From: JAQTNP01 sp964616145 | Lineage (GTDB): Bacteria; Patescibacteriota; Minisyncoccia; Minisyncoccales; PEYH01 | Assembly: GCA_964616145.1 (NCBI GenBank) | Contig: CAZTRD010000036.1 | Coordinates: forward strand, 1-8,703 | Reading direction: 5' to 3' | Length of the DNA stretch: 8,703 bases | Part shown: positions 1 through 5,657 of the stretch, one piece after another | How positions within the stretch are numbered: the first letter of the stretch is position 1 | Layout of the letters: each line of letters opens with the position of its first letter | Made by a program: the position numbers and the translations under genes | Notes under the pieces: model-generated | Databases searched by the model: none | Seen by the model: the letters and a program-made list of their open reading frames with translations, nothing else | What the model was told of the DNA's origin: nothing

Positions 1-61
1 CTACTATCTCTGCTGTGAGCAAGAAACCAGTGTTTTTGGCTATTGTTTTTGCTGATGACAT
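1..61 (-). CDS. Probable polysaccharide/oligosaccharide flippase, N-terminal fragment
   Basis: The minus strand opens an ATG at 61-59 that stays open to the window edge, giving 20 codons that begin MSSAKTIAKNTGFLL. A short polar start, an 'AKNTGFLL'-like stretch and then a hydrophobic run is the usual N-terminus of Wzx/RfbX-type flippases (MOP superfamily), which move lipid-linked saccharides across the membrane. The start lies 2 nt after the stop of the upstream radical SAM gene, so the two are probably co-transcribed. Only about 20 residues are visible, so the family call rests on this pattern and on the glycan context. It could be another multi-pass membrane protein. Confidence 0.5.
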   Translation of the reverse strand, partial: MSSAKTIAKNTGFLLTAEIV

Positions 62-63
62 TT

Positions 64-1494
64 TTATAATGATCTTTTTAGATAGTTTATTACAAAACCT
101 GGTCTTTTGATTATGTATTTAACTAATTTTTTGAACTCTTTTACAGATGTGAAATATTTCATTGTTAGATTTATGTTATTTACTCTATACATCTTTCTTC
201 TATATTTGTCCAGGTCTTTATCTGTTAGGTATTTCATTTTGATTAATGATTGTTTTGAGTAGTAATTTATTTCCCCTTCTTTAAGTTGCTTGTTTTTCTT
301 TAGCAGGTCATATAGATTATTTCCTGGGTAAGGCACAGTTGTAAATACGTCTAGGCCATCAGGCTTTATTTTTTTTATTAGCTGGTAGGTCTTTTCTAGA
401 TCTTCCCGTGTTTCTATTGGTGCACCAATCATGAAATAAGCAAACGTTTGTATCCCTAGTTTTTTACATGCTTTGAAGGCTTTAATTGCCTGTTCAGGAG
501 TTGTGCCTTTTCTATAATAATTGAGTATTTTTTGAGAGCCGGACTCAACACCAAATGAGATATGAGTTAAGCCGCATTCTTTCATTATTTTTAGAAGTTC
601 ATAGTTGACATTGTCAACTCTTGTATGGCAGCCCCAATCTATTTTTAGGTTTCTTTCTTTGAGTTCTTTTTTGAATTCTTTGAACCAATCAATACCACAT
701 AAAGTTAATGTGTCATCTTTAAACCATAGTTTAACTTTTCTTTTTTGAAAAGTCTTTGACTTTTCTAAACCTTTCTCACTTTTGTTCGAAAGTTTGAATA
801 AGTGTTTGTAGTCTTTGGCTATTTGTTCAATTTCTTCTACAACATTTTTTGGGCTTCTTTTTCTTATTTTATTGCCAAATAGTTTGTCAACCATGGGTTT
901 ACAGTATAAGCAATTATAGGGACAACCCCTTGTAGCAATGATTCCTATCTCTGAGGTTCCTGTTTTGAAATATTTGTTGTAGTTCCATAGGTCTCTGGCG
1001 GGGAATGGTAATTTGTTGAAATCTTCTATAAAGGTCTTTTTTGGGTTAATTATTATTTTATTATTTTTTTTGAAGGCTAGACCATCAATCCCTTTTTCAG
1101 ACATTTGCTTATTTATAGCATTTGCAAGTTTAACCGTTGTTGTTTCACCTTCTCCAATTATTGCATAATCAAAACCCTCTTTTAGTGCTTCTTCAGGTGA
1201 AAGGGTTGCATGAGAACCACCCAAGAAGCAAAGAACTTTTGGATTTGTTTTTTTAATCTCTTTTAATGTTTGTTTTGCATTTTCAAAGATTAGGGATGTA
1301 GCACTCATGCCTATTAAATCAGAGCTTTTAGCTGCTTTTTTGAGCACATTTTTGTCTTTTTTGAATGTTAAGTCTATTAATGAGACTTTATGCCCTTCTT
1401 TCCTTAGCATAGAGGCTATATACAAAATTCCTAATGGTTCTTGAAGCCCAGAAGGGTCTTCACTAAAACCCGGGTAAACAAGGGTTATTTTCAT
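64..1494 (-). CDS. B12-binding domain radical SAM protein
   Basis: This 476-residue protein has the two-domain layout of cobalamin-binding radical SAM enzymes. Residues 1-130 form a Rossmann-like B12-binding domain, with a start like MKITLVYPGF, 'EPLGILYIASMLRKEGHKV' and 'GGSHATLSPEEAL'. Residues 185-400 form a radical SAM barrel with the CxxxCxxC cluster motif at Cys191, Cys195 and Cys198 (RGCPYNCLYC), followed by 'KDDTLT' and 'SFGVESGSQKIL'. Such enzymes bind a [4Fe-4S] cluster and SAM and carry out methylations or rearrangements at unreactive carbons. The substrate here is unknown. The flippase start 2 nt downstream suggests a role in a lipid or glycan. A TATA-like box about 27 bp before the ATG supports this start and a nearly leaderless mRNA. 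Unusually, residues of about 231-254 (Lys/Ser/Glu-rich) lengthen a loop that in relatives usually goes almost directly from the 'VVEEIE' helix into the 'FxDD' strand. The family call is firm; the reaction is not known. Confidence 0.9.
   Translation of the reverse strand: MKITLVYPGFSEDPSGLQEPLGILYIASMLRKEGHKVSLIDLTFKKDKNVLKKAAKSSDLIGMSATSLIFENAKQTLKEIKKTNPKVLCFLGGSHATLSPEEALKEGFDYAIIGEGETTTVKLANAINKQMSEKGIDGLAFKKNNKIIINPKKTFIEDFNKLPFPARDLWNYNKYFKTGTSEIGIIATRGCPYNCLYCKPMVDKLFGNKIRKRSPKNVVEEIEQIAKDYKHLFKLSNKSEKGLEKSKTFQKRKVKLWFKDDTLTLCGIDWFKEFKKELKERNLKIDWGCHTRVDNVNYELLKIMKECGLTHISFGVESGSQKILNYYRKGTTPEQAIKAFKACKKLGIQTFAYFMIGAPIETREDLEKTYQLIKKIKPDGLDVFTTVPYPGNNLYDLLKKNKQLKEGEINYYSKQSLIKMKYLTDKDLDKYRRKMYRVNNINLTMKYFTSVKEFKKLVKYIIKRPGFVINYLKRSL
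734..804. repeat. Palindrome-rich in-frame insert within the radical SAM gene
   Basis: ACTTTTC (734-740), GAAAAGT (747-753) and ACTTTTC (759-765) alternate. The last two form a perfect 7-bp hairpin around a 5-nt loop. A second hairpin follows: ACTTT (778-782) pairs with AAAGT (789-793), and CACTT (777-781) also matches AAGTG (800-804). The stretch encodes the charged residues of about 231-254, which I judge to be extra relative to the family. The reading frame is kept. It may be a small palindromic element inserted in frame, or low-complexity loop growth in AT-rich DNA. Confidence 0.4.
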
Positions 1495-1516
1495 AGTATT
1501 CTGACTTAAAAAGCCT

Positions 1517-1525
1517 TTTAAATAC
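1517..1525 (-). promoter_or_regulatory. TATA box of the radical SAM gene
   Basis: Read on the minus strand this is GTATTTAAA, centred about 27 bp upstream of the ATG at 1494. That matches the archaeal TATA-to-start distance and implies a transcript with almost no leader. No Shine-Dalgarno sequence precedes the ATG, which agrees. Confidence 0.55.
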
Positions 1526-1615
1526 TTTTCTCATTTGTTATTCATAAAGTTTAAAAATGCCTTTTATCTGGAATTGGAATGGAGTTCTTGTGGAAATATA
1601 CCCTAAATAGAAACA

Positions 1616-1623
1616 TTTAAATA
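1616..1623 (+). promoter_or_regulatory. TATA box of the cytidylyltransferase-transporter operon
   Basis: TTTAAATA is centred about 28 bp before the ATG at 1648, with a purine-containing stretch (ATAGAAAC) just upstream as a possible BRE. The expected start of transcription falls within a few bases of the ATG, so the mRNA is probably leaderless or nearly so. No ribosome binding site is visible before the ATG. Confidence 0.6.
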
Positions 1624-1625
1624 CT

Positions 1626-1642
1626 TACTAGTGATACTAGTA
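1626..1642. promoter_or_regulatory. Palindromic operator candidate TACTAGT-GAT-ACTAGTA
   Basis: This is a perfect 7-bp inverted repeat around a 3-bp centre, placed between the TATA box (1616-1623) and the ATG (1648). A dimeric repressor bound here would block the pre-initiation complex. I did not see another copy of the full palindrome in the window. The first gene of the operon carries an AbrB-like segment, a fold that binds DNA as a dimer, so autoregulation is an attractive inference. A hairpin in the RNA is unlikely to matter, because the repeat lies before the predicted transcription start. Confidence 0.6.
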
Positions 1643-1647
1643 GACTT

Positions 1648-2187
1648 ATGAAAAGGATTGTATGGGCAAATAAGTCGAATGGTCAGCTTTGTGTAACTAT
1701 GCCAAAAAATTCAGGAATTAAAGAAGGAGATATTGTAGGTATTGAAAAAGATAAAGTAAAAACAATAGTTTATTCTTATGTTACAGGAGATCTTTTCCAC
1801 TATGGGCATCTTAGATTATTACAAAGTGCGAATAGCTTAGGGGATTTTCATATCTGTGGAGTTTTGACCAATGAGGCCATCCAATCCTATAAGGACAAAC
1901 CAATAGCAGACTTTAAAGAAAGAGAAGCTATAATTTCATCTCTTCAGTGTGTAGATATGGTTGTGAAACAAGAAAGTAAGGATCCAACCAAAAATTTAAA
2001 AAATATACATAATCAATTCAAAAATGCAAAAATAATCCTTGTGCATGGTTCTAACTGGAAAAAAGTTCCTGGTGGAAATTATGTTGAAAAAATAGGCGGC
2101 GAAGTCATTAAGCCACCATTTTATGAAAAACTATCTACAGAAAACGTCATAAAAAAGATTTTGAAAGCCCATAAAAATAGGAGGTAA
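1648..2187 (+). CDS. AbrB-like domain fused to cytidylyltransferase
   Basis: This 179-residue protein has two parts. Residues 1-36 (MKRIVWANKSNGQLCVTMPK, then 'GIKEGDIVGIEK') look like a SpoVT/AbrB swapped-hairpin domain, with the usual 'xxxNGQLxVTxPK...GxxxGDxVxIEK' pattern. Residues 40-175 are a TagD/phosphocholine-cytidylyltransferase-like nucleotidyltransferase, with 'GDLFHYGH' (HxGH at 51-54), 'VHGSNW' at 132-137 and a C-terminal 'LSTENVIKKI' in the place of the family's IS-S/T-T signature. The family moves CMP from CTP onto a phosphorylated alcohol. The substrate is not readable from sequence. It shares about 35 of 80 residues with the next gene by a gap-free hand alignment. The leaderless promoter and the palindrome directly upstream suggest that the N-terminal part senses or controls expression of its own operon, much as archaeal RbkR joins a regulator to a riboflavin kinase. 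The enzyme domain is well supported; the AbrB assignment is a pattern match. Confidence 0.85.
   Translation: MKRIVWANKSNGQLCVTMPKNSGIKEGDIVGIEKDKVKTIVYSYVTGDLFHYGHLRLLQSANSLGDFHICGVLTNEAIQSYKDKPIADFKEREAIISSLQCVDMVVKQESKDPTKNLKNIHNQFKNAKIILVHGSNWKKVPGGNYVEKIGGEVIKPPFYEKLSTENVIKKILKAHKNRR
2179..2184 (+). promoter_or_regulatory. Shine-Dalgarno AGGAGG before the second cytidylyltransferase
   Basis: AGGAGG sits 7 nt before the ATG at 2192 and overlaps the last codons of the upstream gene. It is the strongest ribosome binding site in the window and fixes this start. The leading gene of the operon has none, as expected for leaderless first genes and internal SD-led genes. Confidence 0.75.
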
Positions 2188-2191
2188 TAAG

Positions 2192-2623
2192 ATGGATACT
2201 GAAAAGAACAAAAAACTAATAATAATATATGCTTATGTATGCGGGGATATCTTGCACGAGGGGCATCTTTTACAATTGGAAAATGCAAAAGCCATGGGGG
2301 ACAAACTGGTAGTTGGAGTATTAACAGATGAAGCAGTTATGGAAAAGAAAACAAGGCCAACCATGCCTTTTAGAGAAAGACTTAGGTTAGTTCAATCCCT
2401 TAAATGCGTTGATTTAGCAGTTCCTCAAGATGAGTATTCTCCGCTTAAGAATTTATTGGCACTACAACCTGACATTCATATGGAAAGTGCAAGTCATATT
2501 GGAAATGAGTATCTTGAGAAATTGAAAAAAGAGTTTAAGGGAAGAATAATAATGACCCCGTATTACCCGGAACAGTCAAGTACTGCGATAAAAAACAAGA
2601 TTAAAAACGGGGATAAGGAGTAG
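2192..2623 (+). CDS. Stand-alone cytidylyltransferase, paralogue of the preceding gene
   Basis: This 143-residue single-domain protein has 'CGDILHEGH' (HxGH at 22-25), 'GDKLVVGVLTDEAV' and 'PFRERLRLVQSLKCVD', all typical of TagD/ECT-like cytidylyltransferases, and 'SSTAIKNKI' near the end as the second nucleotide-binding signature. It begins 4 nt after the AbrB-fused paralogue and has no AbrB segment. Its 'PQDEYSPLKNL' recalls cytidylyltransferases of phosphonate or phosphocholine-type pathways, but the substrate stays open. Tandem paralogues with intact motifs could act on two substrates or form a heterodimer in which the fused copy senses. FAD synthase of the archaeal RibL type belongs to the same superfamily and is an alternative, less likely next to an organophosphate transporter. 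Confidence 0.85.
   Translation: MDTEKNKKLIIIYAYVCGDILHEGHLLQLENAKAMGDKLVVGVLTDEAVMEKKTRPTMPFRERLRLVQSLKCVDLAVPQDEYSPLKNLLALQPDIHMESASHIGNEYLEKLKKEFKGRIIMTPYYPEQSSTAIKNKIKNGDKE
2616..2620 (+). promoter_or_regulatory. Shine-Dalgarno AGGAG before the transporter gene
   Basis: AGGAG lies in the last codons of the second cytidylyltransferase and ends 9 nt before the ATG at 2630. This supports that start and translation from the shared transcript. Confidence 0.6.
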
Positions 2624-2629
2624 TTTAAA

Positions 2630-3904
2630 ATGGATAACAAACAAAAATTCAAATATTGGAGAAAAAGAATCTTATTTACAGCTTGGATAACCTATGCTAC
2701 TTTTTATTTATGTAGGGTCAATCTTGCTATTGCTATACCAGGAATTACTGAAGAGTTTGGGATCTCAAAGACAGCTATGGGTTCTGTTTTGACTGCTTTA
2801 TTTGCTATGTATGCTGTTGGGCAGTTTGTTAATGGCGCTTTGGCTGATAAAATTGGTGCAAGAAAATTAATATTTACGGGAATTTTGGCTTCTGCAGTAT
2901 TGAATGTTATATTTGGTTTTACCAATGGTGTTTTAAGTGCTATGATGTTGATTTGGGGTTTAAATGGTTTTTTCCAATCAATGGGGTGGGCACCTTCTGT
3001 TAAAACTGTAGCTAATTGGTTCCCTCCGAAGGTCAGGGGGAGAATAGGCGGAGTAATGGGTACTTCTTATCAAATAGGTTCTGCTTTATCTTGGGCATTA
3101 GCAGGCTTTATTGCTGGTGGTTTTGGATGGCGATGGATATTTTGGGTACCAGCTGTTTTTTTCTTAATATCAGGGATACATTGGTATATAAGGGCTAGAA
3201 ATGCTCCTGAAGAAATCGGATTACCTACAATAGAAGAAGAATGTGAAGGTAAGGAATGCGATAAGATTAGGAAAGATGAGCATTTAGGATTTGCTAAGAC
3301 GTTAAGTATGGTTTTAAGAAGAAAAAGGATATGGGCTGCTGCTTTTGCGCTTTTTGCTTTGAATATTGTAAGATATGGGTTCTTGAGCTGGGCTCCTACC
3401 TATTTATTTGAGGTCCAGGGGGCAACTATATCTAAAGCAGCATATCAAGCAATGATACTTCCGCTTGCTGGTTCATTAGGGGCAATATTTGCTGGATGGA
3501 TGAGTGATAAGGTTTTTAAATTAAGGAGAGCGCCAATAGCAATGATTATGTTGTTATTTTTGGCTTTATTTAGCTGGATTTATCCACAGATACCTGCTGG
3601 TTCTTGGCTTTTAGGTCTGGCTTTCTTAGCTATAATTGGTTTTATGACCTATGGGCCACATGTAATGATAGTTACTTCTATGCCAATGGATTTTGGCACT
3701 AGAAAAGCAGCTGCAACAGCTACTGGCTTTATAGATGGATTGGGCTATATCGGAGCATCCTTAACCGGAGTAGGAACAGGGTTTTTAATAGATAATTTTG
3801 GATGGAATTATGCTTTCTATTTCTGGATAGCAGGAGCTTTGGCAGCAGCAGCAATAATGGCAGTAATCTGGAAGTATGGTCCTGTTAAGGCAGAATATCA
3901 TTAA
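2630..3904 (+). CDS. MFS organophosphate:phosphate antiporter (GlpT/UhpT family)
   Basis: This 424-residue protein has about 12 membrane segments and belongs to the OPA branch of the major facilitator superfamily, which brings in glycerol-3-phosphate or sugar phosphates in exchange for phosphate. Family marks are 'YATFYLCRVNLAIAIP' with Arg29, 'YAVGQFVNGALADKIGAR' (MFS loop motif, 61-78), 'NGFFQSMGWAPSVKTVANWF' at 112-131, and 'NIVRYGFLSWAPTYL' with Arg248. Arg29 and Arg248 match the two phosphate-binding arginines of E. coli GlpT. 'YGPHVMIVTSMP' and 'GFIDGLGYIGAS' near residues 341-377 are also GlpT-like. A cytoplasmic loop at about 190-225 is rich in Glu, Lys and Cys. The gene ends an operon with two cytidylyltransferases, which suggests that the imported phospho-alcohol is activated by CTP. 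Its base composition looks somewhat less AT-rich than its neighbours by eye. Family assignment is strong; the exact cargo is inferred. Confidence 0.92.
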   Translation: MDNKQKFKYWRKRILFTAWITYATFYLCRVNLAIAIPGITEEFGISKTAMGSVLTALFAMYAVGQFVNGALADKIGARKLIFTGILASAVLNVIFGFTNGVLSAMMLIWGLNGFFQSMGWAPSVKTVANWFPPKVRGRIGGVMGTSYQIGSALSWALAGFIAGGFGWRWIFWVPAVFFLISGIHWYIRARNAPEEIGLPTIEEECEGKECDKIRKDEHLGFAKTLSMVLRRKRIWAAAFALFALNIVRYGFLSWAPTYLFEVQGATISKAAYQAMILPLAGSLGAIFAGWMSDKVFKLRRAPIAMIMLLFLALFSWIYPQIPAGSWLLGLAFLAIIGFMTYGPHVMIVTSMPMDFGTRKAAATATGFIDGLGYIGASLTGVGTGFLIDNFGWNYAFYFWIAGALAAAAIMAVIWKYGPVKAEYH

Positions 3905-3908
3905 ATAA

Positions 3909-3916
3909 TTTTTTTT
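3909..3916 (+). terminator. Poly-T terminator of the plus-strand operon
   Basis: Eight T residues begin 4 nt after the transporter stop codon, with further T's to 3920. Archaeal RNA polymerase stops at such U-runs without a hairpin. The run sits in the 15-bp gap to the convergent gene. No equivalent run was seen for transcripts arriving on the minus strand. Confidence 0.5.
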
Positions 3917-3919
3917 ATT

Positions 3920-4597
3920 TCAATAGAACTTTTTTCCTGTGCAGATTAAGTCTAACATGATTCTTGCTAATTCTGTTGCGATGTAGATTAAGAAGAAATA
4001 AAGTATAATTGTCAAATTAAATAAAGGGATGAATGGTAAGACAAAGAACTGTAAGTCTAGGATAACTTCAGCTGCTGTTGATAAGAAACCAAACCTATTT
4101 TTCAATGAGTTTTTTGCTGATTGGGTTGTCTCTTTATAGTCTGATGCCATATTGACATAAACTTCGTTATAATCTCTTAATGTTTTTATTGCCAACATTA
4201 TAAATCCAAGTATTAATATTAATGGGGAATTATATTTTAGAAAAACCCCCATGCAGATTCCGATTATTACAAATCTTAGAGCTACTCTGTCTCCAATATG
4301 GTCAAACCATGCGCCAAATTTAGATGTTTTTTTTATGAATACGGCAACTGCTCCGTCTGAATAATCCAATATAACTGCTAATTGGAATAATATCAAAGCT
4401 AGTAATACATTGTAATTTATATAAAAAATACCGCTAAGTATGCTAAGCAGAAGAGATATTGATGTTATAAAATTAGGGCTAAATCTTAATTTTATTAATG
4501 CAATTGTAAATGGAATTGAAATTCTACTGTAAAACCTACCATAGAAATGCTGTTTTGTAAACTTTTTCTTGCTGGTTTCTAATATTTCTTTGTACAT
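3920..4597 (-). CDS. CDP-alcohol phosphotransferase (motif Arg replaced by Val)
   Basis: This 225-residue membrane protein has about six hydrophobic segments and the CDP-alcohol phosphatidyltransferase motif D-x2-D-G-x2-A-R-x8-G-x3-D-x3-D at residues 78-103. Asp78, Asp81, Gly82, Gly95, Asp99 and Asp103 are all present, but the Arg is Val86 ('DYSDGAVAVF'). The family cleaves a CDP-linked alcohol or lipid and joins the phospho-group to a second alcohol, using two divalent metals held by the Asp residues. All four Asp are intact, so activity is likely. It is the last gene of the minus-strand operon, 2 nt after the racemase. It meets the organophosphate/CTP operon head-on and may use CDP-alcohols made by either cluster. 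Which substrate is the donor and which the acceptor cannot be read from sequence. Confidence 0.85.
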   Translation of the reverse strand: MYKEILETSKKKFTKQHFYGRFYSRISIPFTIALIKLRFSPNFITSISLLLSILSGIFYINYNVLLALILFQLAVILDYSDGAVAVFIKKTSKFGAWFDHIGDRVALRFVIIGICMGVFLKYNSPLILILGFIMLAIKTLRDYNEVYVNMASDYKETTQSAKNSLKNRFGFLSTAAEVILDLQFFVLPFIPLFNLTIILYFFLIYIATELARIMLDLICTGKKFY

Positions 4598-4599
4598 CT

Positions 4600-5298
4600 T
4601 TATTCTCTTGCTAATTTAACAGCTGCTTTTGCTAGTATTAAGTCAGAATCAAATATTGGTACTTTATATTTGTAATCTTGGAATATTATTGGAAATTCAG
4701 TACAGCCTAGGATTATTGCTTGTGCTCCTTTATCTACAAGGTGATCAGAAACGTTTAATATATCTTCTTTTATCTTTTTATCAGGTTTTCCTAATTTAAT
4801 TGCTTCAATAGAATTAACAACAATTTTTTGATCTTTTTCTTCTGGATGAATCACTTCTATATTGTGTTTTTGAAATATTTTACCATAAAGGTTAGCTTTT
4901 ATTGTTACTAAACCTCCAAGAATACCAACTTTCTTTATATCTGGTGATTTTTCTTTAATGTATTTTGCTGTTTCTTCTATTATGTTAAGTATGGGGATGC
5001 TAATACTTTCTTTTACTTTATCATACCAGTAATGTGCTGAGTTGCAAGGCATTACTATAAAATCAGCTCCTGCTTTTTCCAGGTTTTTAGCTGTTTCCCC
5101 CATTAATGGTGATGGGTCTTTGTCATTTAATAGATAAGCACGAGTTCTACTTGGGATTTTAGGATTATTATCTATTATTATCCTTATATGTTCCCAATCT
5201 TTTTTTGCCGGTGTTAGTTCTATTATTTTCTTAAATAGATCAGCTGTTGCGTATGGGCCCATCCCCCCTAGTATTCCGATTATTTTTTCATCTGACAT
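4600..5298 (-). CDS. Aspartate/glutamate racemase family protein
   Basis: This 232-residue protein is of normal length for cofactor-independent Asp/Glu racemases (COG1794-like). It starts with 'IGILGGMGPYATADLF', and both catalytic cysteines are present: Cys85 in 'MPCNSAHYW' and Cys199 in 'LGCTEFP'. The pair abstracts and returns the alpha-proton of an amino acid. The mid-protein 'LGGLVTIKANLY' departs from the usual 'LGTxGTxxSxxY', so the substrate may differ. The start overlaps the upstream nucleotidyltransferase by 19 bp. Placed between a nucleotidyltransferase and a CDP-alcohol phosphotransferase, it probably supplies a D-amino acid for a head group or glycan substituent. Acting on serine or a phospho-amino acid is possible but unproven. 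Confidence 0.85.
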   Translation of the reverse strand: MSDEKIIGILGGMGPYATADLFKKIIELTPAKKDWEHIRIIIDNNPKIPSRTRAYLLNDKDPSPLMGETAKNLEKAGADFIVMPCNSAHYWYDKVKESISIPILNIIEETAKYIKEKSPDIKKVGILGGLVTIKANLYGKIFQKHNIEVIHPEEKDQKIVVNSIEAIKLGKPDKKIKEDILNVSDHLVDKGAQAIILGCTEFPIIFQDYKYKVPIFDSDLILAKAAVKLARE

Positions 5299-5657
5299 TT
5301 TCTTATTTCTGTACCGCTATAATCTCCGCTTCTGGGTATTAATCCAGCCTTTTTACCAAAACTTTTTATTTTATCTATCACTTTCTTATTGCCTGAAATA
5401 CAAACATCAAATTCTGGTAAGTTATCTTGTGATTTACTATGTTCTATTGTTCCTTTTATTAATACAACTTCAAATTTGGATAGGTGTTGTAATACTGCTT
5501 CAAATATTTCTTTTCTTTCTTTCTGAGATAATACTTCTGGTTTGTCTTCAGTGATACCAATAATTATTTTATCATATTTTTCATAAAGTTTCATTAATGT
5601 TAGAATATGACCTAGATGAGGTGGCTGAAACTTTCCTGGAAATAATGCTGTTATCAT
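5280..5657 (-). CDS. Small HxGH nucleotidyltransferase (cytidylyl- or adenylyl-)
   Basis: This 125-residue single-domain protein has 'FPGKFQPPHLGH' at residues 6-17 (HxGH, His14 and His17) and 'SGTEIRK' at 114-120 in place of the ISxTxxR signature. 'GKFQPPHxGH' is most often seen in archaeal NMN adenylyltransferase-like proteins, and the protein is shorter than true NMNAT (around 170). Its place directly after the SerK-like gene (ATGA overlap) and near two CDP-alcohol phosphotransferases makes it a candidate to activate a phospho-amino acid with CTP. Choice between CTP and ATP is not visible. The fold call is firm; the substrate is inferred from gene order. Confidence 0.8.
   Translation of the reverse strand: MITALFPGKFQPPHLGHILTLMKLYEKYDKIIIGITEDKPEVLSQKERKEIFEAVLQHLSKFEVVLIKGTIEHSKSQDNLPEFDVCISGNKKVIDKIKSFGKKAGLIPRSGDYSGTEIRKCQMKK

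Noticed and set aside
1557..1610. A 17-codon ATG frame in the intergenic gap before the first cytidylyltransferase, after a TTTAAAAA stretch
   Set aside because: It has no ribosome binding site, and the TTTAAAAA touches the ATG, too close to act as its TATA box. There is no sign of conservation to support it.
2704..2925. Minus-strand 73-codon open frame inside the transporter gene
   Set aside because: It is antisense to a strongly conserved MFS gene, has no recognisable motif and no promoter or ribosome binding site.
3016..3198. Plus-strand 60-codon open frame inside the transporter gene
   Set aside because: It is an out-of-frame shadow of the transporter coding region with no family features.
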